Shown here: one piece after another, positions 33,947-42,663 of the stretch
Position numbering within the stretch: position 1 is the stretch's first letter
How the letters are laid out: each line of letters begins with the position of its first letter
Origin: CAZYVU01 sp964651435
GTDB lineage: Bacteria > Desulfobacterota > Syntrophorhabdia > Syntrophorhabdales > CAYQXL01
DNA length: 64,000 nucleotides
Assembly (NCBI GenBank): GCA_964651435.1
Contig: CAZYVU010000007.1
Span: 23,681-87,680, forward strand
Reading direction: 5' to 3'
Program-made: the position numbers and the translations under genes
Notes under the pieces: model-generated
Told to the model about the DNA's origin: nothing
The model's input: the letters and a program-made list of their open reading frames with translations, nothing else
Databases searched by the model: none

Positions 33947-35228
33947 CGTTTCCATAATTGCTGTCAACCATAATGGCAGCAAATATCTGCCGGATTTCTT
34001 CTCAGCGCTATCAGCTTTGGAATCCAATGACCTCGCATATGAGCTTGTTTTTGTAGACAATGCGTCTCGAGATGGTTCTCCAAATATGGTTCGGGAGTCG
34101 TACGGACAACATGTCAAAAACCTAAAACTCATCGAATCGAGCAAGAATCTTGGTTTTGCCGGAGGAAACAACCTCGGAGCAGAACATTCGACCGGCGAGT
34201 ATTTGGCATTCCTAAACATAGACACGGCAGTCGATCCCGGATGGCTTCTTAATCTCTGGCATTGCATAAGACATTCAGGCGCCGGCATTGTCAATTCAAA
34301 GCTTCTTTTTTTCAATGATTATCTCAGATTGACTATTCTTTGCGACGAAGCAATGAAGATAGCCAATCACGTGATCGTAAACGACAATCCAATCAGGATC
34401 GAAAGCAAGTTCTGGCGGGGTGGTATAGAGCGTCAGGGCGAAGACCTCGTCTGCTCACAAGGTTCCTCAGTCTATCTTCCAGTCACTCATGGTTTAACTG
34501 ACTGCGTTATAGAGGTTTTTCCGGCAAGTGTGCCTTCTAAAAGCACCGGATCCCTACTCATCTGTGGCCGCGAATATGTTTGGGCGCCTAATAGCTTGAG
34601 CAGCGGGTGTGTTATCGAACTTACTATAGCTGAAGTCAGCACTCATGCGGTCCAGCTGATACAGAATGCAGGATCGGGGGTTAATGGAAATTTGGACGGT
34701 TATGATGTCGGTTTTGGAGAGGAAGACTCCGGCCAGTACGAAGCCTGCCGAGAGATTAATAACGCGTGCGGAGCAGCTATGATCATACGTAAAGACGATT
34801 TTGACCGGTGCGGCAGGTTCGACTCCAGCTTTTTTATGTACTACGAAGACACCGATCTTTCCTACCGAGTCAAAAACTTGGGGAAACGACTCCTCTACTG
34901 TCCGAAAGCTGTCGTTCGGCACGTTCATGCCGGCACTAGCATCGAATGGTCACCCCTTTTTGTTTACTTTGTCTTCAGGAACAAGATGCTGTTCATACTG
35001 AAGCACTATAGCTTGAAGCTTTTTTTGCGCTTCTTTATAAAACACGCTCGCTTTACAATTCAGCACCTGTTAAGTTCTGTTGAATTGGCCAAGAAATATG
35101 CCATGTTGAAAGCTCTCTTGTCTGTCTGTGCGCTAACGCCCATTTACGTAAGTCGGAATGTCAGAGCAGGAAGGAAACCCCTCGCAGACATCGACGATTT
35201 GTTCGACGATCCCGCCGCAGGGCCATGA
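33936..35228 (+). CDS. GT2-family glycosyltransferase with inserted domain
   Basis: A 430-residue inverting glycosyltransferase, start ATG 33936 overlapping the previous gene by 11 bp. GT-A signature: VSIIAVNHNGSKYL, VFVDNASRDGS, the donor-metal segment LAFLNIDTAVDP, and acceptor-side FFMYYEDTDLSYRVKNLGKR. Between about residues 125 and 260 there is an insertion of some 110-130 residues with strand-like, Ser/Val-rich sequence and few charges. WbbL-type rhamnosyltransferases have only a short loop there. The insert may be a carbohydrate-binding beta-sandwich. AT-rich like its neighbours. Confidence 0.85.
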   Translation: MTYDVSIIAVNHNGSKYLPDFFSALSALESNDLAYELVFVDNASRDGSPNMVRESYGQHVKNLKLIESSKNLGFAGGNNLGAEHSTGEYLAFLNIDTAVDPGWLLNLWHCIRHSGAGIVNSKLLFFNDYLRLTILCDEAMKIANHVIVNDNPIRIESKFWRGGIERQGEDLVCSQGSSVYLPVTHGLTDCVIEVFPASVPSKSTGSLLICGREYVWAPNSLSSGCVIELTIAEVSTHAVQLIQNAGSGVNGNLDGYDVGFGEEDSGQYEACREINNACGAAMIIRKDDFDRCGRFDSSFFMYYEDTDLSYRVKNLGKRLLYCPKAVVRHVHAGTSIEWSPLFVYFVFRNKMLFILKHYSLKLFLRFFIKHARFTIQHLLSSVELAKKYAMLKALLSVCALTPIYVSRNVRAGRKPLADIDDLFDDPAAGP

Positions 35229-35307
35229 CTCTCAAGCTCCAACCTTTATCTATGGCACCACGACATTCTCGACTCTTCAAGAACGATGGCAATTCGATGG
35301 GGCAGAT

Positions 35308-36309
35308 ATGGTTAGCCTTGTAATAGTGAATTACCTGAGACCGCAAATTCTTTTCTCGTGCCTGCGAAGCCTTGACGCTCAAACACATTCGCGATTTGAA
35401 CTTATAATCGTCGATAATGGATCCGAGAACGGGGCGGCAGAAGAGATTCGTAATTTTATCGGCAATGTATCAAAGGTCGAATCAGTTAGGTTCACGTCTC
35501 TATCCGACAACAAAGGATTCGCCGGCGGATGCCAGGCGGGCTTAGCCCTTAGCAGCGGTAATTACGTAGCCCTGCTGAACAACGACACCGAACCAGACCC
35601 CTCTTGGCTTGAGCGGCTTATTGCAACAATGGATGCTAACGCCAATGTGGGAATATGCGCTTCACGACTCATGGTCTACGGTTCTGACGCAATAGACAGC
35701 GCGGGTGATGGTTTTTCAACGGCACTCAAAGGTTTCAAAATTGCCGAGGGACAGAAGACTGACAACGGAAATACGGAAGATCGCTTCGTCTTCGGCGCTT
35801 GCGCCGGGGCGGCTCTGTACCGCCGGGAGATGCTGGACGAGATCGGCTTCCTCGACGAGGATTTCTTCCTTATTCACGAAGATACGGACCTCAACTTTAG
35901 GGCCCAACTGGCCGGCTGGAAGGTCCTGTATGTGCCCACAGCGGTTGTGCACCACAAGGTCCGTTCCTCCATAGGCGCTATGTCTCCCACGGCTGTCTAC
36001 TATAGCCTCCGTAACAGCGAACTGGTACGAATGAAGAATGTGCCGGTGGGAATTCTCCTTCGGTGCCTTCCGGAATTGGTAGTCGGGGCCATCGTCGAGT
36101 TCTTTTACTTTGCCGTTCGTCACGGCTTCTTCCGCCTCTACTTTAAGGCCAAGCTCGACGCCCTGAAGATGCTTCCGAAGATGCTCCGCAAGCGGAAGAA
36201 GATTATGGCCCTCAAGCGGGTCTCCAATGCCTACCTCCTCAGCGTTATAACGCCCGTCTGGGAGCGCGGTTTCTTTCGGTCGAAATTCAGGAAGCTGCTC
36301 CGTGGTTAG
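35308..36309 (+). CDS. GT2-family glycosyltransferase (WbbL-like)
   Basis: A 333-residue GT-A enzyme: SLVIVNYLRPQILFSCL, IIVDNGSENG, VALLNNDTEPDPSW with the metal-binding DxD-like triad, and FLIHEDTDLNFRAQLAGWK. I choose the ATG at 35308 (GGGG upstream), since residues encoded before it are not family-like. Base composition changes within the gene: by hand count 29 of 60 G+C at 35701-35760 against 37 of 60 at 35761-35820 and about 35 of 60 onwards. This suggests a junction between imported and resident DNA. Probable rhamnosyl- or similar transferase. Confidence 0.87.
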   Translation: MVSLVIVNYLRPQILFSCLRSLDAQTHSRFELIIVDNGSENGAAEEIRNFIGNVSKVESVRFTSLSDNKGFAGGCQAGLALSSGNYVALLNNDTEPDPSWLERLIATMDANANVGICASRLMVYGSDAIDSAGDGFSTALKGFKIAEGQKTDNGNTEDRFVFGACAGAALYRREMLDEIGFLDEDFFLIHEDTDLNFRAQLAGWKVLYVPTAVVHHKVRSSIGAMSPTAVYYSLRNSELVRMKNVPVGILLRCLPELVVGAIVEFFYFAVRHGFFRLYFKAKLDALKMLPKMLRKRKKIMALKRVSNAYLLSVITPVWERGFFRSKFRKLLRG

Positions 36310-37174
36310 CGTCATCATACCCACTCTCAATGCGGGGCCTTCCTTTTCTGAGCTTCTCGACTGCCTACAAAGACAGACCGTTCGCTGCGAGATCATTGTC
36401 GTTGACTCCTCCTCCTCCGACGGAACTCCGGATGTGGCAAGGAGCAACGGGTGCAGGGTGGAGAGCATCCTCAGGCAGCAGTTTCACCATGCCCGGACAA
36501 GAAACCTTGGCGCGCGGCTTGCCAAAGGTGATATCCTTGTTTTTATGACGCAGGACTGTATGCCCGTCCATGACGACTGCGTGGCAAAACTGATAGCCCC
36601 CCTGGTCCGGAGTGAAATAGCGGCATCATACGGAAGGCAGCTCCCAAGGAGCGGGGCAAAGCCTACCGAACGCTTCGCCAGGGCCTTTAACTATCCCCCC
36701 GAAAGCGCCGTGAAGGGTAGGGCCGAAGCCATTAGACTCGGCATCAAGGCCTTCTTTTTCAGCAATGTCTGTTCCTCCGTGAGGAGAGAGGCATTCGGGC
36801 AGGTCGGGGGGTTCCCGGAAGACCTCACCATGTTTGAGGACATGCGGCTCGCCAAAAGGCTTGTTGATGCCGGCTATAAGATCGCCTATGTTCCCGAGGC
36901 TAAGGTTATCCATTCCCATGACCTTGGTCTACGGGATCAACTTGCTCGCTATTACCAGGCAGGCTTTTCATTGTCCGCAGTCCCGGGGCTTCTCGCCGCA
37001 AGCAGGGCCAATGACGAAGCCCGGAGATTTATAAAGGAAGAGCTTTTGTTCCTTGCCCGCAATGGTTACGTCAGGTGGATTCCGTACGCCCTTGCCGAAG
37101 CAGCCTGCAAGTTTACGGGTTTTCGATTGGGGGCACTGACGTTCACTGCAAGAAGGTTCAGACAGCATGATTGA
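36302..37174 (+). CDS. GT2-family glycosyltransferase
   Basis: A 290-residue GT-A enzyme starting at GTG 36302 with an 8-bp overlap to the previous gene. VSVIIPTLNAGPSFSELL, IIVVDSSSSDGTPD, FHHARTRNLGARLAKGD and the catalytic-metal region FMTQDCMPV resemble RfbN-type rhamnosyltransferases. A C-terminal part with amphipathic helices probably binds the membrane face. G+C is back at the level of the pilus genes. It precedes and overlaps the initiating transferase by 8 bp, so both are co-translated. Confidence 0.87.
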   Translation: MVSVIIPTLNAGPSFSELLDCLQRQTVRCEIIVVDSSSSDGTPDVARSNGCRVESILRQQFHHARTRNLGARLAKGDILVFMTQDCMPVHDDCVAKLIAPLVRSEIAASYGRQLPRSGAKPTERFARAFNYPPESAVKGRAEAIRLGIKAFFFSNVCSSVRREAFGQVGGFPEDLTMFEDMRLAKRLVDAGYKIAYVPEAKVIHSHDLGLRDQLARYYQAGFSLSAVPGLLAASRANDEARRFIKEELLFLARNGYVRWIPYALAEAACKFTGFRLGALTFTARRFRQHD

Positions 37175-38531
37175 GGCAGACAGCAAGATCAACCGGACCA
37201 TCGTCCCTACGCTTCTTATCGTAGATGCTGCAGCCATAATGCTGTGTCTCATTGCGGCATTTTATTCAAGAGTTTGGCTCGGCTCCGTTCTCGCCCTCGT
37301 GCCCCTCGGCCACGATCTCGACACCTACCTCTCAAAATGGTGGATCTGGGTGGTCATCATACTCGCAGTCGCTTACAAGGGCGGCTACGGAAGCCTTGTA
37401 AGCTTCTGGGACGAGGCCGTCACCTTTACAAAAGGCCTGGCCTTTTCCTTCCTGGTAGTGTGGCTTGTTCTCTCACTGCAAAAGGAGTCTGAAACGGTAT
37501 CCCGCATCGTGGTGACGCTCTCTTTTATTTTCATGGTTCTCGTGATGCCTGCAGAAAGGCTTATGCTCAAGTTCCTCCTCTTCCGGTGCTTGGGATTGCG
37601 GAACAGGGCATACCTGTACGAAAGGAGAAAGGGGCCGAGGAAGGATGACCTAAGGGACACCCTCAACCGGGAATGGTACTCGGGCTACTACATCGTCGGC
37701 AACATCGACATGGACTCCCTCGCCGTGCCGGCAGAAGCCTGCTTCATCCCCATTGAATGCGCCGACGAGGCGACAATACGGGCCCTGAAACCGAAGGTTC
37801 GGACCCTGATCATCGTCTCCGCCCTTTCCGGGCTTGCTTTCATGAACACAGACATCAAGACCTTTCTGGGCAAAAATATCACTCTCATCACCACAAGCAA
37901 CGGCCTCCTCTCCCTGCAGAACGTGCTCCTAAAGAGAGCCTTCGACATCGCTTCGGCCGGTGTTCTGCTCCTCCTCTTGAGCCCCCTTCTCGTTGCGCTT
38001 CCCGTCCTGATCCGGATACATTCGTGTGGCCCGGCAATCTTCAGGCACAAGAGATGCGGCTACCGGCTTGAAGAGTTCGATATGCTGAAGTATCGCACTA
38101 TGCGTATAGACGGGGACCAGGTATTGAGCACCTATCTCAAGGAGCATCCGGAAGCCTTAAAGTCGCTGCAAGAGAGAAACAAGATCAAGGGCGATCCTCG
38201 CGTGACCGGGCTCGGCAGGCTTCTCAGGCGCCTTTCCCTCGATGAGCTGCCGCAGCTTTACAACGTGCTGGTCGGCGATATGTCACTCGTTGGACCGAGA
38301 CCGGACAGCAAGGATGCCTTAAAAGACTATATCGATGACTACAGCCAGATCTACGCCTCACTCAGGCCCGGGGTCACGGGACTCTGGCAGGTAAGCGGCA
38401 GAAGCGAGATCGGCTACCGCGAACGGGTACAGCTGGACCACCTGTATATGCTCAACTGGTCCCTATGGCTGGACTTGGTCATCATGCTCAAGACATTTCG
38501 GGCTATACTGGGGCAGAAAGGGGCCTACTAA
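37167..38531 (+). CDS. Polyprenyl-phosphate sugar-phosphotransferase (WbaP/WcaJ-like)
   Basis: A 454-residue initiating transferase placing the first sugar phosphate on undecaprenyl phosphate. Four N-terminal membrane segments, a cytosolic middle domain, then the re-entrant helix RAFDIASAGVLLLLLSPLL and the catalytic bacterial sugar transferase domain: FDMLKYRTM, KGDPRVTGLGRLLRRLSLDELPQ begins at about residue 345, and GDMSLVGPRP with RPGVTGLWQVSGRS. The DE catalytic pair is in SLDELPQ. It is the last gene before the second pilus operon and starts the glycan whose later steps precede it. Confidence 0.92.
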   Translation: MIEADSKINRTIVPTLLIVDAAAIMLCLIAAFYSRVWLGSVLALVPLGHDLDTYLSKWWIWVVIILAVAYKGGYGSLVSFWDEAVTFTKGLAFSFLVVWLVLSLQKESETVSRIVVTLSFIFMVLVMPAERLMLKFLLFRCLGLRNRAYLYERRKGPRKDDLRDTLNREWYSGYYIVGNIDMDSLAVPAEACFIPIECADEATIRALKPKVRTLIIVSALSGLAFMNTDIKTFLGKNITLITTSNGLLSLQNVLLKRAFDIASAGVLLLLLSPLLVALPVLIRIHSCGPAIFRHKRCGYRLEEFDMLKYRTMRIDGDQVLSTYLKEHPEALKSLQERNKIKGDPRVTGLGRLLRRLSLDELPQLYNVLVGDMSLVGPRPDSKDALKDYIDDYSQIYASLRPGVTGLWQVSGRSEIGYRERVQLDHLYMLNWSLWLDLVIMLKTFRAILGQKGAY

Positions 38532-38585
38532 CATATAGTTTTCGTGATATATATCATTGACAGAATGCTCGTACTCTGTTAATTA
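38527..38585 (+). promoter_or_regulatory. pilMNOPQ promoter with same palindrome as pilA
   Basis: TTGACA at 38557-38562, 17-bp spacer, TAATTA at 38580-38585. The exact palindrome TGATATATATCA (38545-38556) abuts the -35, and ACATAT (38531-38536) lies 14 bp before the palindrome start. Both elements and their spacing match the pilA promoter at 20721-20779; the shared run TCGTGATA also extends upstream of the palindrome. Confidence 0.7.
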
Positions 38586-38589
38586 ACAA

Positions 38590-38607
38590 GGTATTCTCAA
38601 GAATACC
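38590..38607 (+). promoter_or_regulatory. Perfect inverted repeat at pilM transcript start
   Basis: GGTATTCT-CA-AGAATACC, 8-bp perfect arms with a two-base loop, at the expected transcription start and ahead of the ribosome site GGGGAGGGG. It could be a second operator or a 5' leader hairpin. The pilA leader lacks it. Confidence 0.55.
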
Positions 38608-38636
38608 CTGCTGCTGAAGGGGAGGGGCTTTAGATT

Positions 38637-39689
38637 GTGGGCCTGATACAAAGATTAGGTTTTAGTCGAACGACAGAATTGATAGGCATCGACATCGGCA
38701 CCTCCTCCATTAAGGCGTGCCTCCTTAAGCCAGGACGGGATGGCATCAGGATGGCCGCCGTCGGCCGACGGACTTACAGCCAGGAGATTCTGAATGAAGG
38801 ATATATCCTGGATGGGGCCTTCGTTGCGCAGGAGATAAGGGAGATTCTCACCGACAAGGGTATTAAGGCCAAGGCGGCTGCCTCTGCCCTATCGAGCTAC
38901 GCCGTCATTGCCAAGGAAGTTACCTTGCCCTTCCTGGAGCCCGGGGAGCTCGACCAGAATATCAGCTATGAGGTGGAGAACGCCATCCCCTTTCCCCTAA
39001 AGGACGTCTACTACAGCTACTGCGTTCTCGGCGCCGAAGAAGGGCGGGAAGATCGGCTCAGCGTGCAGATCGCCGCAGCCAAAAAGGAGATTGTCGACGG
39101 GTTTGTGGATACCTTTCGGGCAGCAGGACTGACCCTTCAGATCCTTGACGTAGACATCTTTGGCATTACCAATCTTGTGGAGCAGATCTATGAGCCGAAA
39201 GACTCCTCGGCTCTGGTCGTCGACATCGGTGCGGCAACGACCAACATGGCAATCATCCGTGGCGAAAGCGTTCAGTTCACGCGGGAGATTCTTTTGGGCG
39301 GGCGAAGGCTCACGACGCTGATTGAAAGGTCGCTCCGTGTCCCATTCGAGGAAGCCGAACAGAGAAAGATCGCCGGCGATGCCGCGGCCGCCCACCTCTT
39401 CGATGACTTCATCTACAACGTGTCCTCGGAAATCAACAAGACGATAAACTTCTACGTTTCCATAAAACCGAAGGAGGCCATCTCGGCCATTTATCTGACG
39501 GGAGGCGCTTCCTTGCTGAAGGGCTTAAAGGAACAGATCGAAAAAGACACGAAGATCACCGTCGAGTACCTTGACCCCCTGAAGCTTCTTGCTGCCGACT
39601 CTGAGGCCGGATCAACCTATGGCGAGTACAGAAACTTCCTTTCCGTGGCACTCTACCTGTCGAGCCGCGTTAGTGACATAGCCTCATGA
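38637..39689 (+). CDS. pilM: Type IV pilus assembly protein PilM
   Basis: A 350-residue cytoplasmic actin-like ATPase of the alignment subcomplex. It has phosphate-binding loop LIGIDIGTSSIKACLL, second loop VVDIGAATTNMAI and the adenosine motif YLTGGASLLKGLKEQI. The start is GTG at 38637 after a GGGGAGGGG tract. It is the first gene of a tightly overlapped pilMNOPQ cluster; PilM docks PilN's cytoplasmic tail and connects the inner-membrane complex to the motor. Confidence 0.93.
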   Translation: MGLIQRLGFSRTTELIGIDIGTSSIKACLLKPGRDGIRMAAVGRRTYSQEILNEGYILDGAFVAQEIREILTDKGIKAKAAASALSSYAVIAKEVTLPFLEPGELDQNISYEVENAIPFPLKDVYYSYCVLGAEEGREDRLSVQIAAAKKEIVDGFVDTFRAAGLTLQILDVDIFGITNLVEQIYEPKDSSALVVDIGAATTNMAIIRGESVQFTREILLGGRRLTTLIERSLRVPFEEAEQRKIAGDAAAAHLFDDFIYNVSSEINKTINFYVSIKPKEAISAIYLTGGASLLKGLKEQIEKDTKITVEYLDPLKLLAADSEAGSTYGEYRNFLSVALYLSSRVSDIAS

Positions 39690-40222
39690 TCAAAGTCAAC
39701 CTTCTCCCAGCCACGTCTGCAAAGAGGCATTTCAAGGGCTGGGGATGGATTCTGTTTTGCGTGGTCATTGCGGCTAATCTATCCGTTCTTGGATTCCTTT
39801 ATTTCACCAACAGCAAGGAGATCTTAAGCAAGGAGCGGGCAATAGCGTCGACAAAGAAGGAGATAGAGAAGCTCCAAAAGACGCGAAAGGAACACCAGCT
39901 TCTCACCGCAGACAGAAAGGAGCTTGAAAGAAGGCTCGAAACGATCAAGAAGCTAAAAGAGGGTAGGGCGCTGTCGGCCAGAATGATCTTCGATCTATCG
40001 GTGCTTACGAAAGACAATGTGTGGATTAAATCCTTCCGGCGAAACGAAGCGCAGTTTGAGCTGGAAGGCCGCTCTGCAGAGAACGATTCCATCTCCGATT
40101 TTGTCGAGGCTATGTCAAAAATCCCTTACGTCAAAACGGTCGAGTTGCGTCGCATAGAGGATGTAGCAGAGGAGGGCGTGACGGTAAAGAAATTCTCCCT
40201 ACAGGGCACGGTGGGGCTATGA
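39686..40222 (+). CDS. pilN: Type IV pilus assembly protein PilN
   Basis: A 178-residue bitopic membrane protein: MIKVNLLPA at the N-terminus, the conserved INLLP-type tag that binds PilM, one membrane segment (about 21-42), then a coiled coil and a small periplasmic ferredoxin-like domain. Overlaps pilM by an ATGA junction and pilO likewise. Confidence 0.92.
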   Translation: MIKVNLLPATSAKRHFKGWGWILFCVVIAANLSVLGFLYFTNSKEILSKERAIASTKKEIEKLQKTRKEHQLLTADRKELERRLETIKKLKEGRALSARMIFDLSVLTKDNVWIKSFRRNEAQFELEGRSAENDSISDFVEAMSKIPYVKTVELRRIEDVAEEGVTVKKFSLQGTVGL

Positions 40223-40818
40223 CGTTAGGTGTCGACACCGGGCCCATTAAGGATTTTCTGGAACGATTCCGGCTGATCATTATGATTGGCGTCAATGTGG
40301 CAATCTTCGCCATCGTTTTTCTTATGGTCATTATGCCCCAGTACGAGACCAAAAGGAAGCTGGAGCTTCAATACAAAGAGGTCGCCAAAGACCATGAGAT
40401 GCTCGTGGGCCTCCACAAGGGAATGGCACAGTTCAAGAAAGAGTATGCCGCCATTAAGGAGTCCTTCGAAAAGGCCCTTGCAGAGCTGCCGGACAGGAAA
40501 GATATCCCTGACATTGTTCGAACCATGGCACAGCTTGGAGGGGAAACGCGGGTAAAGGTCCGATTCTTTGAACCGAAAGCAGTAACCAACAGAGATTTCT
40601 ACGGCGAACTTCCCATAGAAATGCGCTACGTTGGTTCGTACCAGAATTTGGGATTTTTTTTCGACGAGCTGCGAAGAATGCAGCGAATCGTCCAGGTCCC
40701 CGTCTTCTCCCTGGAGGCAAAGGGGCCACCAGGGCAGATTTTTCTGGAAGGATCCTGCATGGCCAGGACATATCTCTTTATTCGTCCCCCAAAAGACCCG
40801 AAAGGGGGAAAAGGGTAG
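40219..40818 (+). CDS. pilO: Type IV pilus assembly protein PilO
   Basis: A 199-residue bitopic protein with one membrane segment (about 18-38), a charged coiled coil to about residue 95 and a PilO-type periplasmic core (VRFFEPK, LPIEMRYVGSYQNLGFFFDEL). It forms the heterodimer with PilN in the inner membrane and binds PilP. Four-base overlaps on the 5' side show translational coupling. Confidence 0.92.
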   Translation: MTLGVDTGPIKDFLERFRLIIMIGVNVAIFAIVFLMVIMPQYETKRKLELQYKEVAKDHEMLVGLHKGMAQFKKEYAAIKESFEKALAELPDRKDIPDIVRTMAQLGGETRVKVRFFEPKAVTNRDFYGELPIEMRYVGSYQNLGFFFDELRRMQRIVQVPVFSLEAKGPPGQIFLEGSCMARTYLFIRPPKDPKGGKG

Positions 40819-40819
40819 C

Positions 40820-41302
40820 GTGGCTATGGGCGGCAGGCGGCACATATTGACAGCATTAACTTTGCTTGCGGCTATGCTGCCGTTCATGGGCGGCGTGGTC
40901 CTTGCTCAAGCGCCCAAGAATGCGCCAGCCCCATCTGCCGAGCAAAAATACGAGTTGGGTGAATTTTCGTTCTCCTCGAAACATTTACGCGATCCCTTCG
41001 AGCCCGTTTTTCTCCTCAAGGCCCGCAAATTGAGGGTCGGATACCAGGTTCCCACAGATAAGGCGAAAGGCCTACGGGAGGGATACGAGCTCGAAGAGCT
41101 GCGACTTGTTGGAATCATTCAGAAAGAGAATGCACGCTACGCCATGATGGAGGACCTTCAGGGAAAGGGCATGCTCTTCAAGAAGGGAGACATGATCAAC
41201 CCACGGTTATGGATTGTGGATGTCGTCGAAAATAAGGTCGTAATGGGCTACCGGACGAAGAAGGCAACGAAGACGTTCGAAGTGGAGATTCAAAAGAAAT
41301 GA
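40820..41302 (+). CDS. pilP: Type IV pilus assembly protein PilP
   Basis: A 160-residue periplasmic protein bridging PilNO and the secretin. It has a cleavable signal peptide (basic start, hydrophobic core, VLAQA cleavage region) and the family hallmark RDPFEPVF. A beta-sandwich with ELRLVGIIQKEN and ALMEDLQGKG-like strands follows. The lipobox cysteine common in PilP is absent, so it is probably soluble. Start GTG 40820 or ATG 40826; the frame is open further upstream inside pilO, but that part is not coding-like. Confidence 0.88.
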   Translation: MAMGGRRHILTALTLLAAMLPFMGGVVLAQAPKNAPAPSAEQKYELGEFSFSSKHLRDPFEPVFLLKARKLRVGYQVPTDKAKGLREGYELEELRLVGIIQKENARYAMMEDLQGKGMLFKKGDMINPRLWIVDVVENKVVMGYRTKKATKTFEVEIQKK

Positions 41303-42663
41303 GGGACGGAGCCATGAAAAGGAGACTGTTGTGCGTTACTTTGGCTGTTTTGCTCTTTTTGCCGCTTATCGCTTACGGCGAATACGGCAAGAAAGGAGGG
41401 CCCCGCATTTCGTTTGATTTCGTCGATGCGGACCTCAAGAATGTGCTGAAGGTGCTGGCCGAGGTATCGTCCAAGAATATTGTCGTATCCGAGGACGTTA
41501 AGGGCAAAGTGACTATGCGGATCGACAATATTACGTGGGAGGAGGCCTTTGAAGTTATACTGAAGAATCACGATCTCGGAAAAATCGAGGATGAGAATAT
41601 TCTGCGCGTGGTGACGTTAAAAAAGTACTTCGACGAGCGGGAACGGGACCGCAAAGAGAGGCTGGAACTGCTCAGGGAAAAAGAGGTGAAGCAGAAGCTC
41701 GAAGAGGATTTTGTGACGGAAACAGTCTTCATCAATTACGTTGACGCAGGAGAGATCGAGAAGATCGTTCGAGGACAGGCCGCCACTCCTTCCGGCCCCG
41801 GGGCGCCCGCCACCGGATCGGCAAGTAAGGGCCTCCTGACCCCCTTCGGGGCCGTAACGCTCGTCAAATGGACCAACTCATTGATTCTTAAAGATGTTAA
41901 GGAGAACGTCGAGCAGATCAAGCTGAGAATCCGTGAGCACGACGTGCCGCCGGCGCAGGTACAGATAGAGGCCAGAATAGTGGAGGCAAACAGTGACTTT
42001 TCCCGTGAGTTGGGCATCCAATGGGGCGCAACCTACCACAAGAGCAACAACCTGATCGGCGGCACCGTGTCGGCACCCACCCTGGGCTTCCCGGCCGCAG
42101 GGACCTTGAGTGTTCTCATCGGCGCGCCGACAGACTCCTTTCAACTAAGCGCCAAGCTGTCGGCCATGGAAAGTGAGGGTCGCGGCAAGATCATCGCCAA
42201 TCCCAAGGTCGTCACTTCGGACAATCAGCCTGCCAAGATCAGTCAGGGTACACAGATTCCGTATCAAACGGTCTCCCTTAACGGCACCCAGACACAATTC
42301 ATCGACGCCGTTTTGAGCCTTGAGGTAATCCCTCACGTGACGAAGGACGGGAATGTAAACATGAAGATTAAGGCCACCAAAGACAGGCCTACCCAGATTC
42401 TCGGCTCACCGATTCCCGGCGTGGATAAGAAGGAGGCCACAACCATCGTCCTCGTGAAGGATGGCGAAACAGCGGTCATAGGCGGAATCTACGAATCCGA
42501 GAGAGAGGACAGAGAGGAGGGCATTCCCCTGCTGAACAGAATTCCGCTGCTTAACTGGATTTTCGGGTATACAAAGAAACAGATGATTAAAAAGGAACTG
42601 CTCATCTTCGTTACCCCCAGCATCATCAAGAACAAGTATGTTGAGGTGGGGGTGAAAGAATGA
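41299..42663 (+). CDS. pilQ: Type IV pilus secretin PilQ
   Basis: A 454-residue outer-membrane secretin. Signal peptide (about residues 1-26), an STN/N0-type domain ISFDFVDADLKNVLKVLAE, one N1 domain, then the secretin core with GKIIANPKVVTSDNQPAKI and the closing IPLLNRIPLLNWIFGYTKK and ELLIFVTPSII. No AMIN repeats are present, so it is shorter than Pseudomonas PilQ (about 710). The start at 41299 overlaps pilP by four bases; an ATG at 41314 is an alternative. It forms the pore through which the pilus exits. Confidence 0.92.
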   Translation: MRDGAMKRRLLCVTLAVLLFLPLIAYGEYGKKGGPRISFDFVDADLKNVLKVLAEVSSKNIVVSEDVKGKVTMRIDNITWEEAFEVILKNHDLGKIEDENILRVVTLKKYFDERERDRKERLELLREKEVKQKLEEDFVTETVFINYVDAGEIEKIVRGQAATPSGPGAPATGSASKGLLTPFGAVTLVKWTNSLILKDVKENVEQIKLRIREHDVPPAQVQIEARIVEANSDFSRELGIQWGATYHKSNNLIGGTVSAPTLGFPAAGTLSVLIGAPTDSFQLSAKLSAMESEGRGKIIANPKVVTSDNQPAKISQGTQIPYQTVSLNGTQTQFIDAVLSLEVIPHVTKDGNVNMKIKATKDRPTQILGSPIPGVDKKEATTIVLVKDGETAVIGGIYESEREDREEGIPLLNRIPLLNWIFGYTKKQMIKKELLIFVTPSIIKNKYVEVGVKE

